From positions 1 to 64,000 of the forward strand of contig JAGXGB010000029.1 of assembly GCA_024636955.1 (NCBI GenBank): a stretch of DNA of 64,000 bases. Direction: 5' to 3'. The DNA is from Bacteroidales bacterium (GTDB taxonomy: Bacteria; Bacteroidota; Bacteroidia; Bacteroidales; Lentimicrobiaceae). The translations under genes were made by a program, and so were the position numbers. A model generated the notes under the pieces. It ran no database searches, was not told the DNA's origin, and saw only the letters and a program-made list of their open reading frames with translations. Below, piece after piece: positions 44,721 through 54,107 of the stretch (within the stretch, counting starts at the first letter, position 1; every line of letters begins with the position of its first letter).

Positions 44721-44757
44721 AACAAAGCCTTGCATGTGCAAGGCTTTGTTTTTTTTA
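44721..44757 (+). terminator. Strong terminator of tRNA-Asn
   Basis: AACAAAGCCTTGCA and TGCAAGGCTTTGTT are perfect complements separated by two bases, followed by a T-run of eight or more. Confidence 0.93.
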
Positions 44758-44867
44758 TAAGGCGCTGCTCCTCTCCACCTTTTGCAAGTGCTAATGGTGC
44801 CTTGTCACTACCTTAAGCTTGAAAAGCATCAACTTAATAAGATGAATACTCTGAATTTTCATGGGCA

Positions 44868-46928
44868 TTATCTCTCTCCAAGAAGCTTGTCAATTATTTC
44901 AACTATTTCTGCTCTACTTGACGGTCCAGGAATTATCTCATCAAGTGCCTGCCCATTTCTGTCCAATAGTAAGTAATGCGGGATGCCAATTATTCCGAAT
45001 TTTTCTTTCATAATAGCACTTTGCTCTTTATCCAGCCAGTAGTGGTATCCGCTCACCTGGTCATGCTTGATAGCTTTGACCCAACCTTCCAGTTTGCAAT
45101 TGTATCCCAAATACAAAAAAACAACATCATCGTTAGCATATGCTTCTTTTAACCTTTTGGCAGATTTGAATCCTGCTCGGCAAGGAGAACACCAGTCTGC
45201 CCAAAAGTCTATATAAATAACCTTGCCTTTAAATTGCCTGATCAGCGAATCAAAAAAGTCTGCCGGCTTATCAAGGCTATTAACTTTATCAATGAAGAAA
45301 GTGTTTTCAGCATATTCAGTGTTACTGGATTCTTCCAATATTTTCCTGTCGAGCTTCTCAAGCATTACTTTTTTAATGACTGAATCATTAATGTTATGCA
45401 AAATCCACTCTCTGCCATAAGAGCCTAATGACGAATTCCGAATGTAATTTTGAATTTTGTAAGTTGCATAAAATTGTGAATGAATGTTATGGTCGTATTT
45501 TTCCATTATCAGATCCAATCCGCATAAAAATCCTTTTTTAATGATGGTGTCTGGAATCAAATCACTGTAAAGTTCCATTACTTTGTAGTAACCTTCGTTT
45601 ATTTCAGTGACTTTTCTACTCATAAAATTATCATAATCGAAGTTGTCCTCTGCAAAACTATCTCTTGAAATAAAATCCTCTGGTTTTGGAGCAGGTTGGT
45701 CGATGAGATTTTTGATTTGCTGATAATCGTCCGGGGTGCGTGCTTTTGGCAACAAGGAATTAAGGAAATACTTCTTAATGCCTTCTGACGTTACTCCCAA
45801 AGGATTCTGGGAATCATAAATACTGAGATAGTTAAGATAAGAAATGTATGAGGGTTCTGTCATATTTACAACTGAACAGTCATGAATATACGGTATCTGA
45901 ATTGTATATAGTGGACCGATTTGCTGAAAACGGCTAGCATTAATCTGATAACGGTAAAGTTGAGCAAGTAGCTCATGATCAAGATACAAATGAAAATATT
46001 GCCTGGCTTTTTTACTACATCCGAACCTATGCAATAAGGAGTCTATCATTTGCTTCTCTATTTGATATACATCTTTTCTCCAACGGATGTATTCCAACTG
46101 AGACATAATGTCCATGTTTTCAAATTTAATAGTGGGATTATTGCCGATATTTCTGGAGTATTTTTGATGCAACAAAACTACTTCTTCGGAAAGCATCGCA
46201 TTTTTTCCCATATAGTGGCTAATTTGCCAGTCGGTGTAACTTTTCCACATTCGGTCATCCTCGGTAACAGCTGTTAATAGTTTATTGAACCCCACAATTG
46301 TTGTATCGCCGGGTGAAACCATTACGCCTATTATGATACTTCCATCAATTATTAAATTGACCAATTGTGGATTAAAAGCTCTGAAGCTTACCTTAAATAA
46401 ACCGGTTGTATCGATATTAAATTTTGTTTGAGAAAACTCTTTATTGTAGCCATGCATTGCATGATACAATAATACCTCTCCTGTTCCATCATATAGTTCA
46501 TGATTGTAATCTTCAATAAAACCCATTATTACAGCAGTATCGTCAACCATATGTATATCACCAAACCCTTCATTTTCGTATTGTTGAAAATTGGGAGTGA
46601 CTGCTTTGATGCGCGTTAACCATCTTGCTTCCCCTTTCTGTGATTTGATGGAAATAGTGCAACTGTCAATAAACTTTATATCAAGTCTGAGTGCCCTTCC
46701 CTGGTTTTTCAGAGAAACTTTTAACCTTTGATCTGACCCTGATATTTTACCGTATTCCCAAAATTCATTTTTGTATACGGAGAATTGGGGCTGCAAGCTT
46801 AAAACCCAATCAATTGAGTCGTTCGCATTGAGCCAATTACCCATTACGTTTTCCGGCATTTTTCTATAAGTGGTGCATGAGGCCATAGCGATAACCAGCA
46901 GAAGACTAATAATAACGTTGTATTTCAT
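44868..46928 (-). CDS. TlpA-like thiol-disulfide lipoprotein with large N-terminal region
   Basis: The 686-residue protein begins with a lipoprotein signal (IAMASC). The last 140 residues form a thioredoxin-like domain of the TlpA/ResA type with the redox motif WCSPC inside FWADWCSPCRAG. The roughly 500 residues before it contain beta-rich and helical segments I do not recognise; many Bacteroidota have similar proteins with DUF4369-like N-termini. Probably anchored in the envelope, it would reduce disulfides of exported proteins. The gene follows the pirin gene on the same strand by 23 bases. Confidence 0.82.
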   Translation of the reverse strand: MKYNVIISLLLVIAMASCTTYRKMPENVMGNWLNANDSIDWVLSLQPQFSVYKNEFWEYGKISGSDQRLKVSLKNQGRALRLDIKFIDSCTISIKSQKGEARWLTRIKAVTPNFQQYENEGFGDIHMVDDTAVIMGFIEDYNHELYDGTGEVLLYHAMHGYNKEFSQTKFNIDTTGLFKVSFRAFNPQLVNLIIDGSIIIGVMVSPGDTTIVGFNKLLTAVTEDDRMWKSYTDWQISHYMGKNAMLSEEVVLLHQKYSRNIGNNPTIKFENMDIMSQLEYIRWRKDVYQIEKQMIDSLLHRFGCSKKARQYFHLYLDHELLAQLYRYQINASRFQQIGPLYTIQIPYIHDCSVVNMTEPSYISYLNYLSIYDSQNPLGVTSEGIKKYFLNSLLPKARTPDDYQQIKNLIDQPAPKPEDFISRDSFAEDNFDYDNFMSRKVTEINEGYYKVMELYSDLIPDTIIKKGFLCGLDLIMEKYDHNIHSQFYATYKIQNYIRNSSLGSYGREWILHNINDSVIKKVMLEKLDRKILEESSNTEYAENTFFIDKVNSLDKPADFFDSLIRQFKGKVIYIDFWADWCSPCRAGFKSAKRLKEAYANDDVVFLYLGYNCKLEGWVKAIKHDQVSGYHYWLDKEQSAIMKEKFGIIGIPHYLLLDRNGQALDEIIPGPSSRAEIVEIIDKLLGER

Positions 46929-46951
46929 GATAGAACTATCTATTTACTAAT

Positions 46952-47872
46952 CTATGAAAGCGGCTCTGCTTGAGGAGAACTCCCTGATGGTCGCGACATT
47001 TCTACAGGAAGGGGAATAAATTCTTTATCATCATTTGGTGGCAGTTTAATTCTTCCTTGTTTCCAATCTTCTTTTGCCAGTTCAATACGTTCCTTGCGAG
47101 AGGAGACAAAGTTCCACCAAATAAACCTTTCTCCCAAAGGTTCACCCCCGCACAGCATGAGGGTTGTATCTTCATTCGCCATAATAACTGGATCAACGCC
47201 TTTTTTGAAAACTAACATTTGTCCCTGTTCATAGCTCGTACCAGATAATTCAATACTCCCTTTTGCGATGTAAAATCCCCTTTCAGAGTGCTCATTTGGA
47301 AGAGCGAACCGGGCTCCTCTATCTAACACAACATGCAGATAAAATAGTGGTGAATGAGTTTTAACATCATTGTTTAATCCATATGCATTACCGGCTATCA
47401 GCCGCATCCATACGCCCTTATCAGTAAAGATTGGAAGTTGCGACGTTGTATAATTATGAAAGGCAGGTTCAGTTTCTTCATCTTTTTCAGGTAAGGCAAC
47501 CCAGGTTTGTATCATCTCCATCTCACCATTTAAAACAGAAGTGTCTTCAAATCTTTCGGAGTGAGCAATGCCCTTCCCTGCAGTCATCCAGTTAACTTCA
47601 CCCGGCCTGATGATTTGCTCAACACCCAAACTATCTCTATGTGTAACTTGTCCACCAAAAAGATAGGTTATTGTTGAAAGTCCGATATGAGGATGCGGCA
47701 AAACATCCATTGCAGAAGGATCGGAAGGTATATTTGTAATGGGGCCAGCATGATCCATGAAAATGAAAGGGCCAACCATCCTCCTTAACCTGAATGGAAG
47801 AATACGTTTTACTTTCACAGTTTTACTTATCGATGCCTCTCTTGACTGAATAACTATATCGAGCATACTCAT
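46952..47872 (-). CDS. Pirin family protein
   Basis: The 306-residue protein has a two-cupin pirin layout: the N-terminal cupin with RMVGPFIFMDHAGP and HPHIGLSTITYLFGGQVTHRDS supplies the metal-binding His residues, followed by GEVNWMTAGKGIAHSER. Bacterial pirins often have quercetinase or regulatory activity. The start at 47872 is preferred because the promoter box at 47894-47901 lies between it and the frame's first ATG at 47905. Confidence 0.88.
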   Translation of the reverse strand: MSMLDIVIQSREASISKTVKVKRILPFRLRRMVGPFIFMDHAGPITNIPSDPSAMDVLPHPHIGLSTITYLFGGQVTHRDSLGVEQIIRPGEVNWMTAGKGIAHSERFEDTSVLNGEMEMIQTWVALPEKDEETEPAFHNYTTSQLPIFTDKGVWMRLIAGNAYGLNNDVKTHSPLFYLHVVLDRGARFALPNEHSERGFYIAKGSIELSGTSYEQGQMLVFKKGVDPVIMANEDTTLMLCGGEPLGERFIWWNFVSSRKERIELAKEDWKQGRIKLPPNDDKEFIPLPVEMSRPSGSSPQAEPLS

Positions 47873-47893
47873 GGTACTATGTTTTTTGCTATT

Positions 47894-47901
47894 CAAAGTT
47901 A
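47894..47901 (-). promoter_or_regulatory. Bacteroidota -7 box for the pirin gene
   Basis: TAACTTTG on the minus strand fits TAnnTTTG and lies 21 bases before the chosen start. Confidence 0.6.
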
Positions 47902-47980
47902 ACACAAATTATAAATTTTGCATAAGCTACTTGCTATGACTTACATTATAAAAGTTACGAAACAATACCCGATACAAGCA

Positions 47981-48012
47981 GTGAGGCTGTCACCTAGCAG
48001 CGACAGCCTCAC
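47981..48012 (-). terminator. Hairpin after the first T9SS cargo gene
   Basis: GTGAGGCTGTC pairs perfectly with GACAGCCTCAC across a 10-base loop, 24 bases after the stop codon. There is no T-run on the minus strand. Confidence 0.55.
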
Positions 48013-48035
48013 AGTTAATAACTAATGAAAATCTT

Positions 48036-50462
48036 CTACTGTTTTACGAAAACCTTAACAGCTGATTGTCCGTCAAAAGTTATGCGAAGAAGATAAGTTC
48101 CCGCATTAAGCTGATGTAATTCAATTGAATTATTAATTATCTCAGTGCTACACAAACGATTACCTCCTAAAGTGAAGATTTCGGCCTTACCTGCTGGTAT
48201 TCCTTCAATATAAATACGGTTTACAACCGGATTAGGATAGATTTTAATTGCAGCAGATAGCGCATTTTCAATTCCTGTTCCCAGGAAGATGACTTCTTCA
48301 ACATCGGCGCCAACAACAGTAACATTCCCATTTACAGGATCATAACCTTCGGCAGTTGCAATATAAGGATACTCACCGTCCTGAAGCTCAATTGCTGCTG
48401 TTCCATCTTCACCTGTAATGAGGATTAAACCATTAACTGAAATTTCAGCACCGGCAAGAAAACCGGCTTCTGAGTGTACCATGAAAGTTACTTGATAAAG
48501 AATAGGCGCCACAGGTTCAAGGATAACCGTTTCATTCATATTGGATCCGCTGATGTCAACTGATCCGTTCCCGGTTATATAACCTTCGAGTGTAACAGTA
48601 TAGGTGTAGCTTCCATCAGGCAAATCAATACTTGCAGTTCCATCAAGAGCTGTGGTAAGTGAATCAGGCTGACCGGTAATTCCAATGCCGGCAGATGCCA
48701 AGGATGCTCCTTCAGGATCAGTAACAAGGAATGAAAGTGTGTACAATGGGGATGTGGTGCTGATTAGCTGAACAGCTACTTCAGCATTTGCATCATTGAT
48801 CAGGGCATCATCGGCATAAGTATAGAATCCTTCTTTTGACACTGTAAATGGATATACTCCATTAGCAAGTTGAATGGATGCAGTACCTTCTGGACTTGTG
48901 TATAACAGCTCACCGTTTACACTAATTTCTGCTTCAGCAACAGCAGCCATGCTCTCATTATAAACATAGAAACTGAGTTGATAGCTCATAGGGACCATCG
49001 TAAATTCCACCTCATTAACTCCAGTTCCTGTAGTAAAAGTACCGGTATAATTAGCATAACCATCAAGCATGGTAGTGAAGCTATGGTCGCCTGGAGGTAA
49101 CATACTCCAAACAACACCTTGAGCATTGGTCAACAAAGATCCTTCAATTCCTTCAACAGAAATTTCAACACCTGCTAGAGGAGCACCACTTTCATCAATG
49201 GCTGTAAATACAGTTTGGTACATGCAGGCAGGCATGAAGTTAACCCTACCAAGAGCAGGATCATCTACAATATGAGAAACAACACCTTCAATACTTGTTG
49301 AATCCTGTGTTGCTACTCCCCAACAATTGTACATTGCCGATTGCACAACTGGGCCGTTATTATACAGATCGTAAAGTAAACCTCCATTTCCATTATTAGA
49401 AAACTGATTTCCACCCGGATTAAAGTTAGCCGGATCAGAGTTGCCCATATTTACCTGTGGATATCCTACAATGGTTATTCCCCATAGGTTTCCCGAGATA
49501 ATATTACCGGTAAGTGTTGCAACCAGATTTGATGATGCACTGCTAGCTGTTAAATTGATACCACTTCCGCCTAAGTTTGGAAGATTCTGGATGTTATTGT
49601 CAGTAATGGTATTGTAACGAATTACTCCATTGATAGGGCTACCAGTCAGAGTGATTCCATACCGATTCTGATCAACAATATTAGAATCGATTACCACATT
49701 TCCCGGAACACCTAATATTGAAGAATAAGCTATTCCACCCGACTGTAAAGCTCCATTACCAATTACAGTGTTACCAACAATATAGGTAGTGTCTCCATCA
49801 CCGGCAGGCCCCATGTTAATTTGAGGTCTGTTGCTGTTTTCGGTTGTATTCCCAAAAATGTAATTATTGCGTATAACAGCTTTAGTTCCAACATTTGAAC
49901 CTGAAGCTATCGCACCACGTTGATTGTAGGTTAAAGTACAGTTTGTTATTACTGCATGCCCAGAAACATCGAGTGCAGCTCCTGAAGCATATGATCCGCT
50001 AGTAGAGCCACTTCTGTAGTATGTTTTATACAATTTGCTACCATGAATAGTAAAGGTACCGGAAATTGCTCTGATACCTCCACCAAAAAGTAAGTCAGCA
50101 TTTGTGATGTGGGTAAAATGATCGGTAAGTAACTTAATACCACGCCACCTATTAGTTGATAAGCTATCGATGGCAGTGAAAGTTGCTTTAACAGGCGCAT
50201 CAATAATTAATGTTCCACCCGATTCTATACCGGTTAGATCATGAAATAATACTGTTACGTCTTCGAGGATGTTTAAAGCATCCTGTGGAGCGATCAAAAT
50301 TGTTGTAGTAATTTCATAGTGATCGGTGTTCCAGGTTACAGCTCCTGCTGAGTTCTGTACCAGTGAATCGAGTGTCCAGGTTACCCCTGTCCCGGGGGTA
50401 CTAAACTGTGCCTGAGCAAGCAAGGCAAACAAAGTAAAGAACAATGTAATGGACTTTTTCAT
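48036..50462 (-). CDS. Secreted beta-helix protein with PEGA-like repeats and T9SS sorting domain
   Basis: The 808-residue protein has a signal peptide (ending LLAQAQ), a right-handed beta-helix (residues about 60-390, with Asn/Gly-rich turns) and four repeats of about 80 residues starting near 400. Each repeat follows the pattern 'AGVEISVEG...DGTASIxLxDGxYxYTVxxEGY', as in CarboxypepD_reg/PEGA-like domains. The C-terminal 80 residues (IKIYPNPVVNRIYI, ending VKVFVKQ) form a type A T9SS sorting domain. The protein is therefore exported across the outer membrane and probably attached to the cell surface. A substrate is not evident. A promoter box lies about 120 bases upstream. Confidence 0.85.
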   Translation of the reverse strand: MKKSITLFFTLFALLAQAQFSTPGTGVTWTLDSLVQNSAGAVTWNTDHYEITTTILIAPQDALNILEDVTVLFHDLTGIESGGTLIIDAPVKATFTAIDSLSTNRWRGIKLLTDHFTHITNADLLFGGGIRAISGTFTIHGSKLYKTYYRSGSTSGSYASGAALDVSGHAVITNCTLTYNQRGAIASGSNVGTKAVIRNNYIFGNTTENSNRPQINMGPAGDGDTTYIVGNTVIGNGALQSGGIAYSSILGVPGNVVIDSNIVDQNRYGITLTGSPINGVIRYNTITDNNIQNLPNLGGSGINLTASSASSNLVATLTGNIISGNLWGITIVGYPQVNMGNSDPANFNPGGNQFSNNGNGGLLYDLYNNGPVVQSAMYNCWGVATQDSTSIEGVVSHIVDDPALGRVNFMPACMYQTVFTAIDESGAPLAGVEISVEGIEGSLLTNAQGVVWSMLPPGDHSFTTMLDGYANYTGTFTTGTGVNEVEFTMVPMSYQLSFYVYNESMAAVAEAEISVNGELLYTSPEGTASIQLANGVYPFTVSKEGFYTYADDALINDANAEVAVQLISTTSPLYTLSFLVTDPEGASLASAGIGITGQPDSLTTALDGTASIDLPDGSYTYTVTLEGYITGNGSVDISGSNMNETVILEPVAPILYQVTFMVHSEAGFLAGAEISVNGLILITGEDGTAAIELQDGEYPYIATAEGYDPVNGNVTVVGADVEEVIFLGTGIENALSAAIKIYPNPVVNRIYIEGIPAGKAEIFTLGGNRLCSTEIINNSIELHQLNAGTYLLRITFDGQSAVKVFVKQ

Positions 50463-50581
50463 AATGTAGAAGTATTAATTAGTGTTTATTAGTTGTAGCA
50501 AGAAAGAGATGAAATACGGAGACCTTCACCTCTGAATGACGGGGCAAAGAATCAAATAATTTACATGGTTTATTGTAAGGG

Positions 50582-50589
50582 CAAAGGTA
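50582..50589 (-). promoter_or_regulatory. Bacteroidota promoter for the 48036 gene
   Basis: TACCTTTG on the minus strand fits TAnnTTTG; a TTG at 50609-50611 lies 19 bases further upstream as a -33 element. The leader would be about 110 bases. Confidence 0.6.
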
Positions 50590-50654
50590 GGTTTTATCAT
50601 CAAGCTTCCAAAATCCATGTATTCAATTTGTCATTTCATTATGTTTAAGTTTAC

Positions 50655-50760
50655 ACTTATCATACTGTTTTTATACGGTTAGACTACGGTTACTCTACCT
50701 TGAGGGTAGAGTAACCGTAGTCTAACCGTAGTCTAACCGTATAGTATCTGTAGAGTATAT
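50655..50760. repeat. Inverted array of nine 11-bp repeats
   Basis: From 50706 the sequence reads GTAGAGTAACC, GTAGTCTAACC twice, GTATAGTATCT and GTAGAGTATAT in strict 11-bp register. On the left, 50655-50698 holds four 11-mers ending in GGTTAGACTAC and GGTTACTCTAC, which are exact reverse complements of the right-hand units. A 7-base loop (CTTGAGG) separates the arms. The central 25 bp on each side pair without mismatch. Confidence 0.88.
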
Positions 50761-50854
50761 CTTAATGTAATAAAACGAAATATAAAGGCATACTGGAATA
50801 CGACTGAAAAGAGGCAATCCATAAAAATTACGCATCAGCTACTTACGAATTAAG

Positions 50855-50880
50855 AAAAAAGCCCTGCAAAGAGCAAGGCT
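50855..50880 (-). terminator. Terminator of the 50909 gene
   Basis: On the minus strand AGCCTTGC pairs with GCAGGGCT (one T-G pair) across a short loop and is followed by six T residues. Confidence 0.8.
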
Positions 50881-50908
50881 ATATATTAAACTATTGTCTT
50901 AAGAGTGA

Positions 50909-52663
50909 CTATTCCATCATAGTTTTCACGTTATTAACATTTACTTGCTCGCCCTTTCCATTGATCACACTCTTGATCTTGCTTTCTTTATGCCCTCCAT
51001 ATAACCAGTAAGTAATCTTACGATGTATATTCTTCTCAATATGCTCAGGTGTTTCAATTGCCTGATCAACTATAACCGGAGCTTTGAAGAATACACAATA
51101 GATACCTAATCCCCAGGCTTCATGGCTTTCGACACCATCTGACACTTTATACGAAGCATATCCATTAGTTGAGCCATGGTTAAAAGCTTCAGCAGTTGGT
51201 GGGTCATAAGGCATCTCGCTTTGATAAAAATACACCTTCCCTTCATTTCCGTTCCAAAGAGTCTGGTATTCATGGAAGTGCTCACAAAACAGTCCGTACA
51301 CAGTAACCTTGTCACCATTTACAATAAGTCCATTTTTACATGTATTTTCCGTCCACCCTACATTATTTCCGTGGTCAGCCCTCCAAAGCCATGTATGATC
51401 AATATGCACATTGTTGCTGTTGATCTCCATGCAACTTTGGGTTTTCCCTTCTCCATAACCACCTACCCTGATAAATATATCGTGCAGGAAGGTCGGATTC
51501 GCTTTATGATCATTGGTTGAATTGGGCTCTCCAACCCTAACCAATGTTTCTGACTCTATTTTTCCGGCATCAATAATTAGCCCGCTAATTGACACACCGC
51601 TAACATCCGAAATTTCAATTATTGCATTACCGTTCGCTGGGCGTAAGGTAGGCAATCCAATTCCTGTTACAATTGTACCGGGACGCGAAATTTGGAGGCT
51701 TTGGTCGAGTAAATAGATACCAGGACAAAAGAATAGATTTTTCCCATCTGCAAGAGCTGCATTGATGGTAATGGAGTTATCCTTTTTAGGTTTTACAATG
51801 TAAAATTCATTAAGGGAAAATACTTCATCATTGAACTTTCCACTACTCCAGCTAATGCCTGTACTGTTTTCTTTGAGTTTAGGTATGCTGAGGGCAAAAT
51901 CTGAATTATCGATTATCATATAAGGTTTTTCGCGAACAAGAGGAGTAGCACCAATAACTGTGTAAGGATTATCGGGCCATTTATCTTCAGGTGTATTTGA
52001 AACACCCATAAACATTATGTTCCAGCTGCCGGCTTCCCACTTTTGCATCTCAGTGTTGCGGGTGAACCATTGCTGCTGTCCGCCTGCCAATATAGTTCCA
52101 TCAACTTTTGAATCAGCAAGGAAACCACCGCTCGCCCAGCCATTGTCATGTAGCTGCACGTCACCTTTGATGTGCACTCTGCGCATTGGAGCAGCTTGTG
52201 AAACTCCCCAAATGTTTAAAGCGCCGGCGGGAGTTTCAATTGTTAAATTTTCAATTGAGCGCCAGAAATTAGTAGTAACATTTCCGTTTTTTTCTCCTTT
52301 CGATAGGATAATACCATTAATAACCACATCATTAGGCGATTGACCTAAACCGATGTAGCTCATATAATAGCCAACCTTTAAATTTAAATTGTATGCACCG
52401 GGCTTGAATAGCAAAGCATACCTACCTGAGCCGAATTCACTACTTCTTGGATGCTGAAGATTGTATAGTGTATCAATCAATACTTGAATCTCTTGCATAT
52501 CCATTTGATCATCAAAAATGAAAACGTTTTCATTAAAGGCTTCATTATTGAATTTTGATGCAAAGGCAGGCAATCCGGCAGAGATTGGCTCTAATGACTG
52601 AGTTTTGGCTGTTTGCTGACAAAGAATTATAGCCATGAGACTAATAAAAATCCTGATGTTCAT
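50909..52663 (-). CDS. Secreted right-handed beta-helix protein, carbohydrate-active type
   Basis: The 584-residue protein has a signal peptide (ending TAKTQS) and a long parallel beta-helix of the GH55/pectate-lyase type. The segments HTWLWRADHGNN, VTVYGLFCEHF, YQSEMPYDPPT and EAWGLGIYCVF belong to a family also found in actinomycetes, where it is often mislabelled 'adenylyl cyclase'; nothing here suggests a cyclase. Acidic and histidine residues clustered on one face (HIDHTWLWRADHG) are candidates for a glycosidase or lyase site. No T9SS domain is present at its end. A polysaccharide substrate is plausible but not shown. Confidence 0.7.
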   Translation of the reverse strand: MNIRIFISLMAIILCQQTAKTQSLEPISAGLPAFASKFNNEAFNENVFIFDDQMDMQEIQVLIDTLYNLQHPRSSEFGSGRYALLFKPGAYNLNLKVGYYMSYIGLGQSPNDVVINGIILSKGEKNGNVTTNFWRSIENLTIETPAGALNIWGVSQAAPMRRVHIKGDVQLHDNGWASGGFLADSKVDGTILAGGQQQWFTRNTEMQKWEAGSWNIMFMGVSNTPEDKWPDNPYTVIGATPLVREKPYMIIDNSDFALSIPKLKENSTGISWSSGKFNDEVFSLNEFYIVKPKKDNSITINAALADGKNLFFCPGIYLLDQSLQISRPGTIVTGIGLPTLRPANGNAIIEISDVSGVSISGLIIDAGKIESETLVRVGEPNSTNDHKANPTFLHDIFIRVGGYGEGKTQSCMEINSNNVHIDHTWLWRADHGNNVGWTENTCKNGLIVNGDKVTVYGLFCEHFHEYQTLWNGNEGKVYFYQSEMPYDPPTAEAFNHGSTNGYASYKVSDGVESHEAWGLGIYCVFFKAPVIVDQAIETPEHIEKNIHRKITYWLYGGHKESKIKSVINGKGEQVNVNNVKTMME

Positions 52664-52730
52664 GATGATTCGGTTTTTGATTAGAACTGATTTGAGGATG
52701 CAATGTACCTGTCGTGTAAAGTTAACAAAT

Positions 52731-52764
52731 AAAATGAGGCCTCACTTTCGATTGGCCTCATTTT
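52731..52764 (-). terminator. Perfect hairpin after the 52792 gene
   Basis: AAAATGAGGCC pairs over 11 bases with GGCCTCATTTT across a 12-base loop, 27 bases after the stop codon. Confidence 0.7.
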
Positions 52765-52791
52765 ACCTTTTCACAAAAACTATTCAATTCA

Positions 52792-53700
52792 TCAATTAAT
52801 AATAAGTTTCCGGAAGATTACTTCCTCTTTGCACGAAGCTTTTATAATATATACACCGGAAACCTGTTTACTGAGATCCAAATTTGAAGTGTGAAGGTTC
52901 ATGCCATCTTGTGGTATGAGTTCACTTTTTATCATTAAGCCCTGGGTTGTGAATATTTCAAGATTTACATCGCCTTTGAACTGCTGCAAATCATATTTAA
53001 AGTAACCGTCAGAAGAGGGATTAGGATACAAATTCAAAACAGCTGTGTTACTTGTTTCTTCCACTCCATAGGTACAATCAGTAAATGTGAAGTAGATAGT
53101 AATGCTGGCTGTATTAGAACATCCGGTAGATGGGTCGGTTACGGTGACTTCATATTCCTGAATATCGGAACCTATTCCTGAGGTTTCCACATGCATTGAC
53201 CGGCTTGTTGATCCATCATTCCATTCATAGACTGAGCCGGGATTTCCAGCATCAAGATCAAGAGAGTGGAAAACACATGTGCCGACTTCCGTAGGACTAA
53301 TTTCGCGTACCTCCAGATCATTCGCAGGTAAGAGGTTGATGGTAGGCAAAGGGTTGACTATAACTGTAACATGACCGGTTGATGTTGTTACACCATCGTA
53401 AACATCGACTTTATAATCAGTTGTCACCATGGGTTTTACCATTGGGTTAGGCGACTGAGACGTGAAACCCGGAGGATCAGATGTCCAGTTGTATGTGTAG
53501 TTGTTTGTACCTCCACCTGTAAGCGCAAATAATTGCACGGTTTGTCCGGAACAGGTATTGTCAGGTTGAGCAGAGGGATTGGCTATTAATACATCATTCT
53601 GACTGTAAAGTGGTGAATTGCCGGTGAGTTCACCTGAGGGCAACTGTGCATAAGCATTTATTGAAAATGCTAACAATGCGATTGTAAGGTATTTTATCAT
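52792..53700 (-). CDS. Secreted Ig/PKD-like protein with T9SS sorting domain
   Basis: The 302-residue protein has a signal peptide (ending INAYAQ), one or two Ig/PKD-like beta-sandwich domains (residues about 35-210, with YNWTSDPPGF and YEWNDGSTS) and a C-terminal T9SS type A domain (VLNLYPNPSSDGYF, ending RKLIIN). It would be exported and cell-surface linked. No enzymatic motif is seen; adhesion or structural roles are possible. Confidence 0.8.
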   Translation of the reverse strand: MIKYLTIALLAFSINAYAQLPSGELTGNSPLYSQNDVLIANPSAQPDNTCSGQTVQLFALTGGGTNNYTYNWTSDPPGFTSQSPNPMVKPMVTTDYKVDVYDGVTTSTGHVTVIVNPLPTINLLPANDLEVREISPTEVGTCVFHSLDLDAGNPGSVYEWNDGSTSRSMHVETSGIGSDIQEYEVTVTDPSTGCSNTASITIYFTFTDCTYGVEETSNTAVLNLYPNPSSDGYFKYDLQQFKGDVNLEIFTTQGLMIKSELIPQDGMNLHTSNLDLSKQVSGVYIIKASCKEEVIFRKLIIN

Positions 53701-54107
53701 AAAATATATTATTAAATGTCCATATGGATATTTCCTATTTTATCACAGAAATGTTACTTTGCTAAGCATCTATTTTTTGTGAATAAATGCGACGTACCAA
53801 AAGACCAATGAACTTCTATAAGGATTATATATCATATTTATCAACATAATGTGCTAATGTAACTTCAGAAGATAAAAATAATTTACGTTTAATGAATTTG
53901 AAGTCTAAAATCTTCCCCCAGTACCCAGTTTTGTCCAAATTTTTTAAAATACCCGAAAGAGCAGCATGTTACATCTTTGATCAATAAAATTAGTTGTGAC
54001 TTAACTTGCATTTAATACATTTGCTGAATCTTTGTAAGGCCATAGAAAGTGTTAGTTATAGTTATATGTGGCTGCTTATTAATGATTTACGTAAATAATT
54101 GAGTTTC
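53701..54107. other. 407-base gap before the PurF-like gene
   Basis: This AT-rich divergent gap contains the promoter of the PurF-like gene at its right end. I saw no gene, repeat array or RNA in the rest. Confidence 0.6.
54016..54023 (+). promoter_or_regulatory. Bacteroidota promoter for the PurF-like gene
   Basis: TACATTTG fits TAnnTTTG, and a TTG at 53994-53996 lies 19 bases upstream as a -33 element. The leader would be about 75 bases. Confidence 0.6.

Larger units (their letters stand above)
50463..50908. other. 446-base gap: promoter, 11-bp array and terminator
   Basis: No gene is supported. From left to right the gap holds the leader and promoter box of the T9SS gene at 48036, an inverted 11-bp repeat array around 50700, and the terminator of the minus-strand beta-helix gene. 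Confidence 0.7.
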
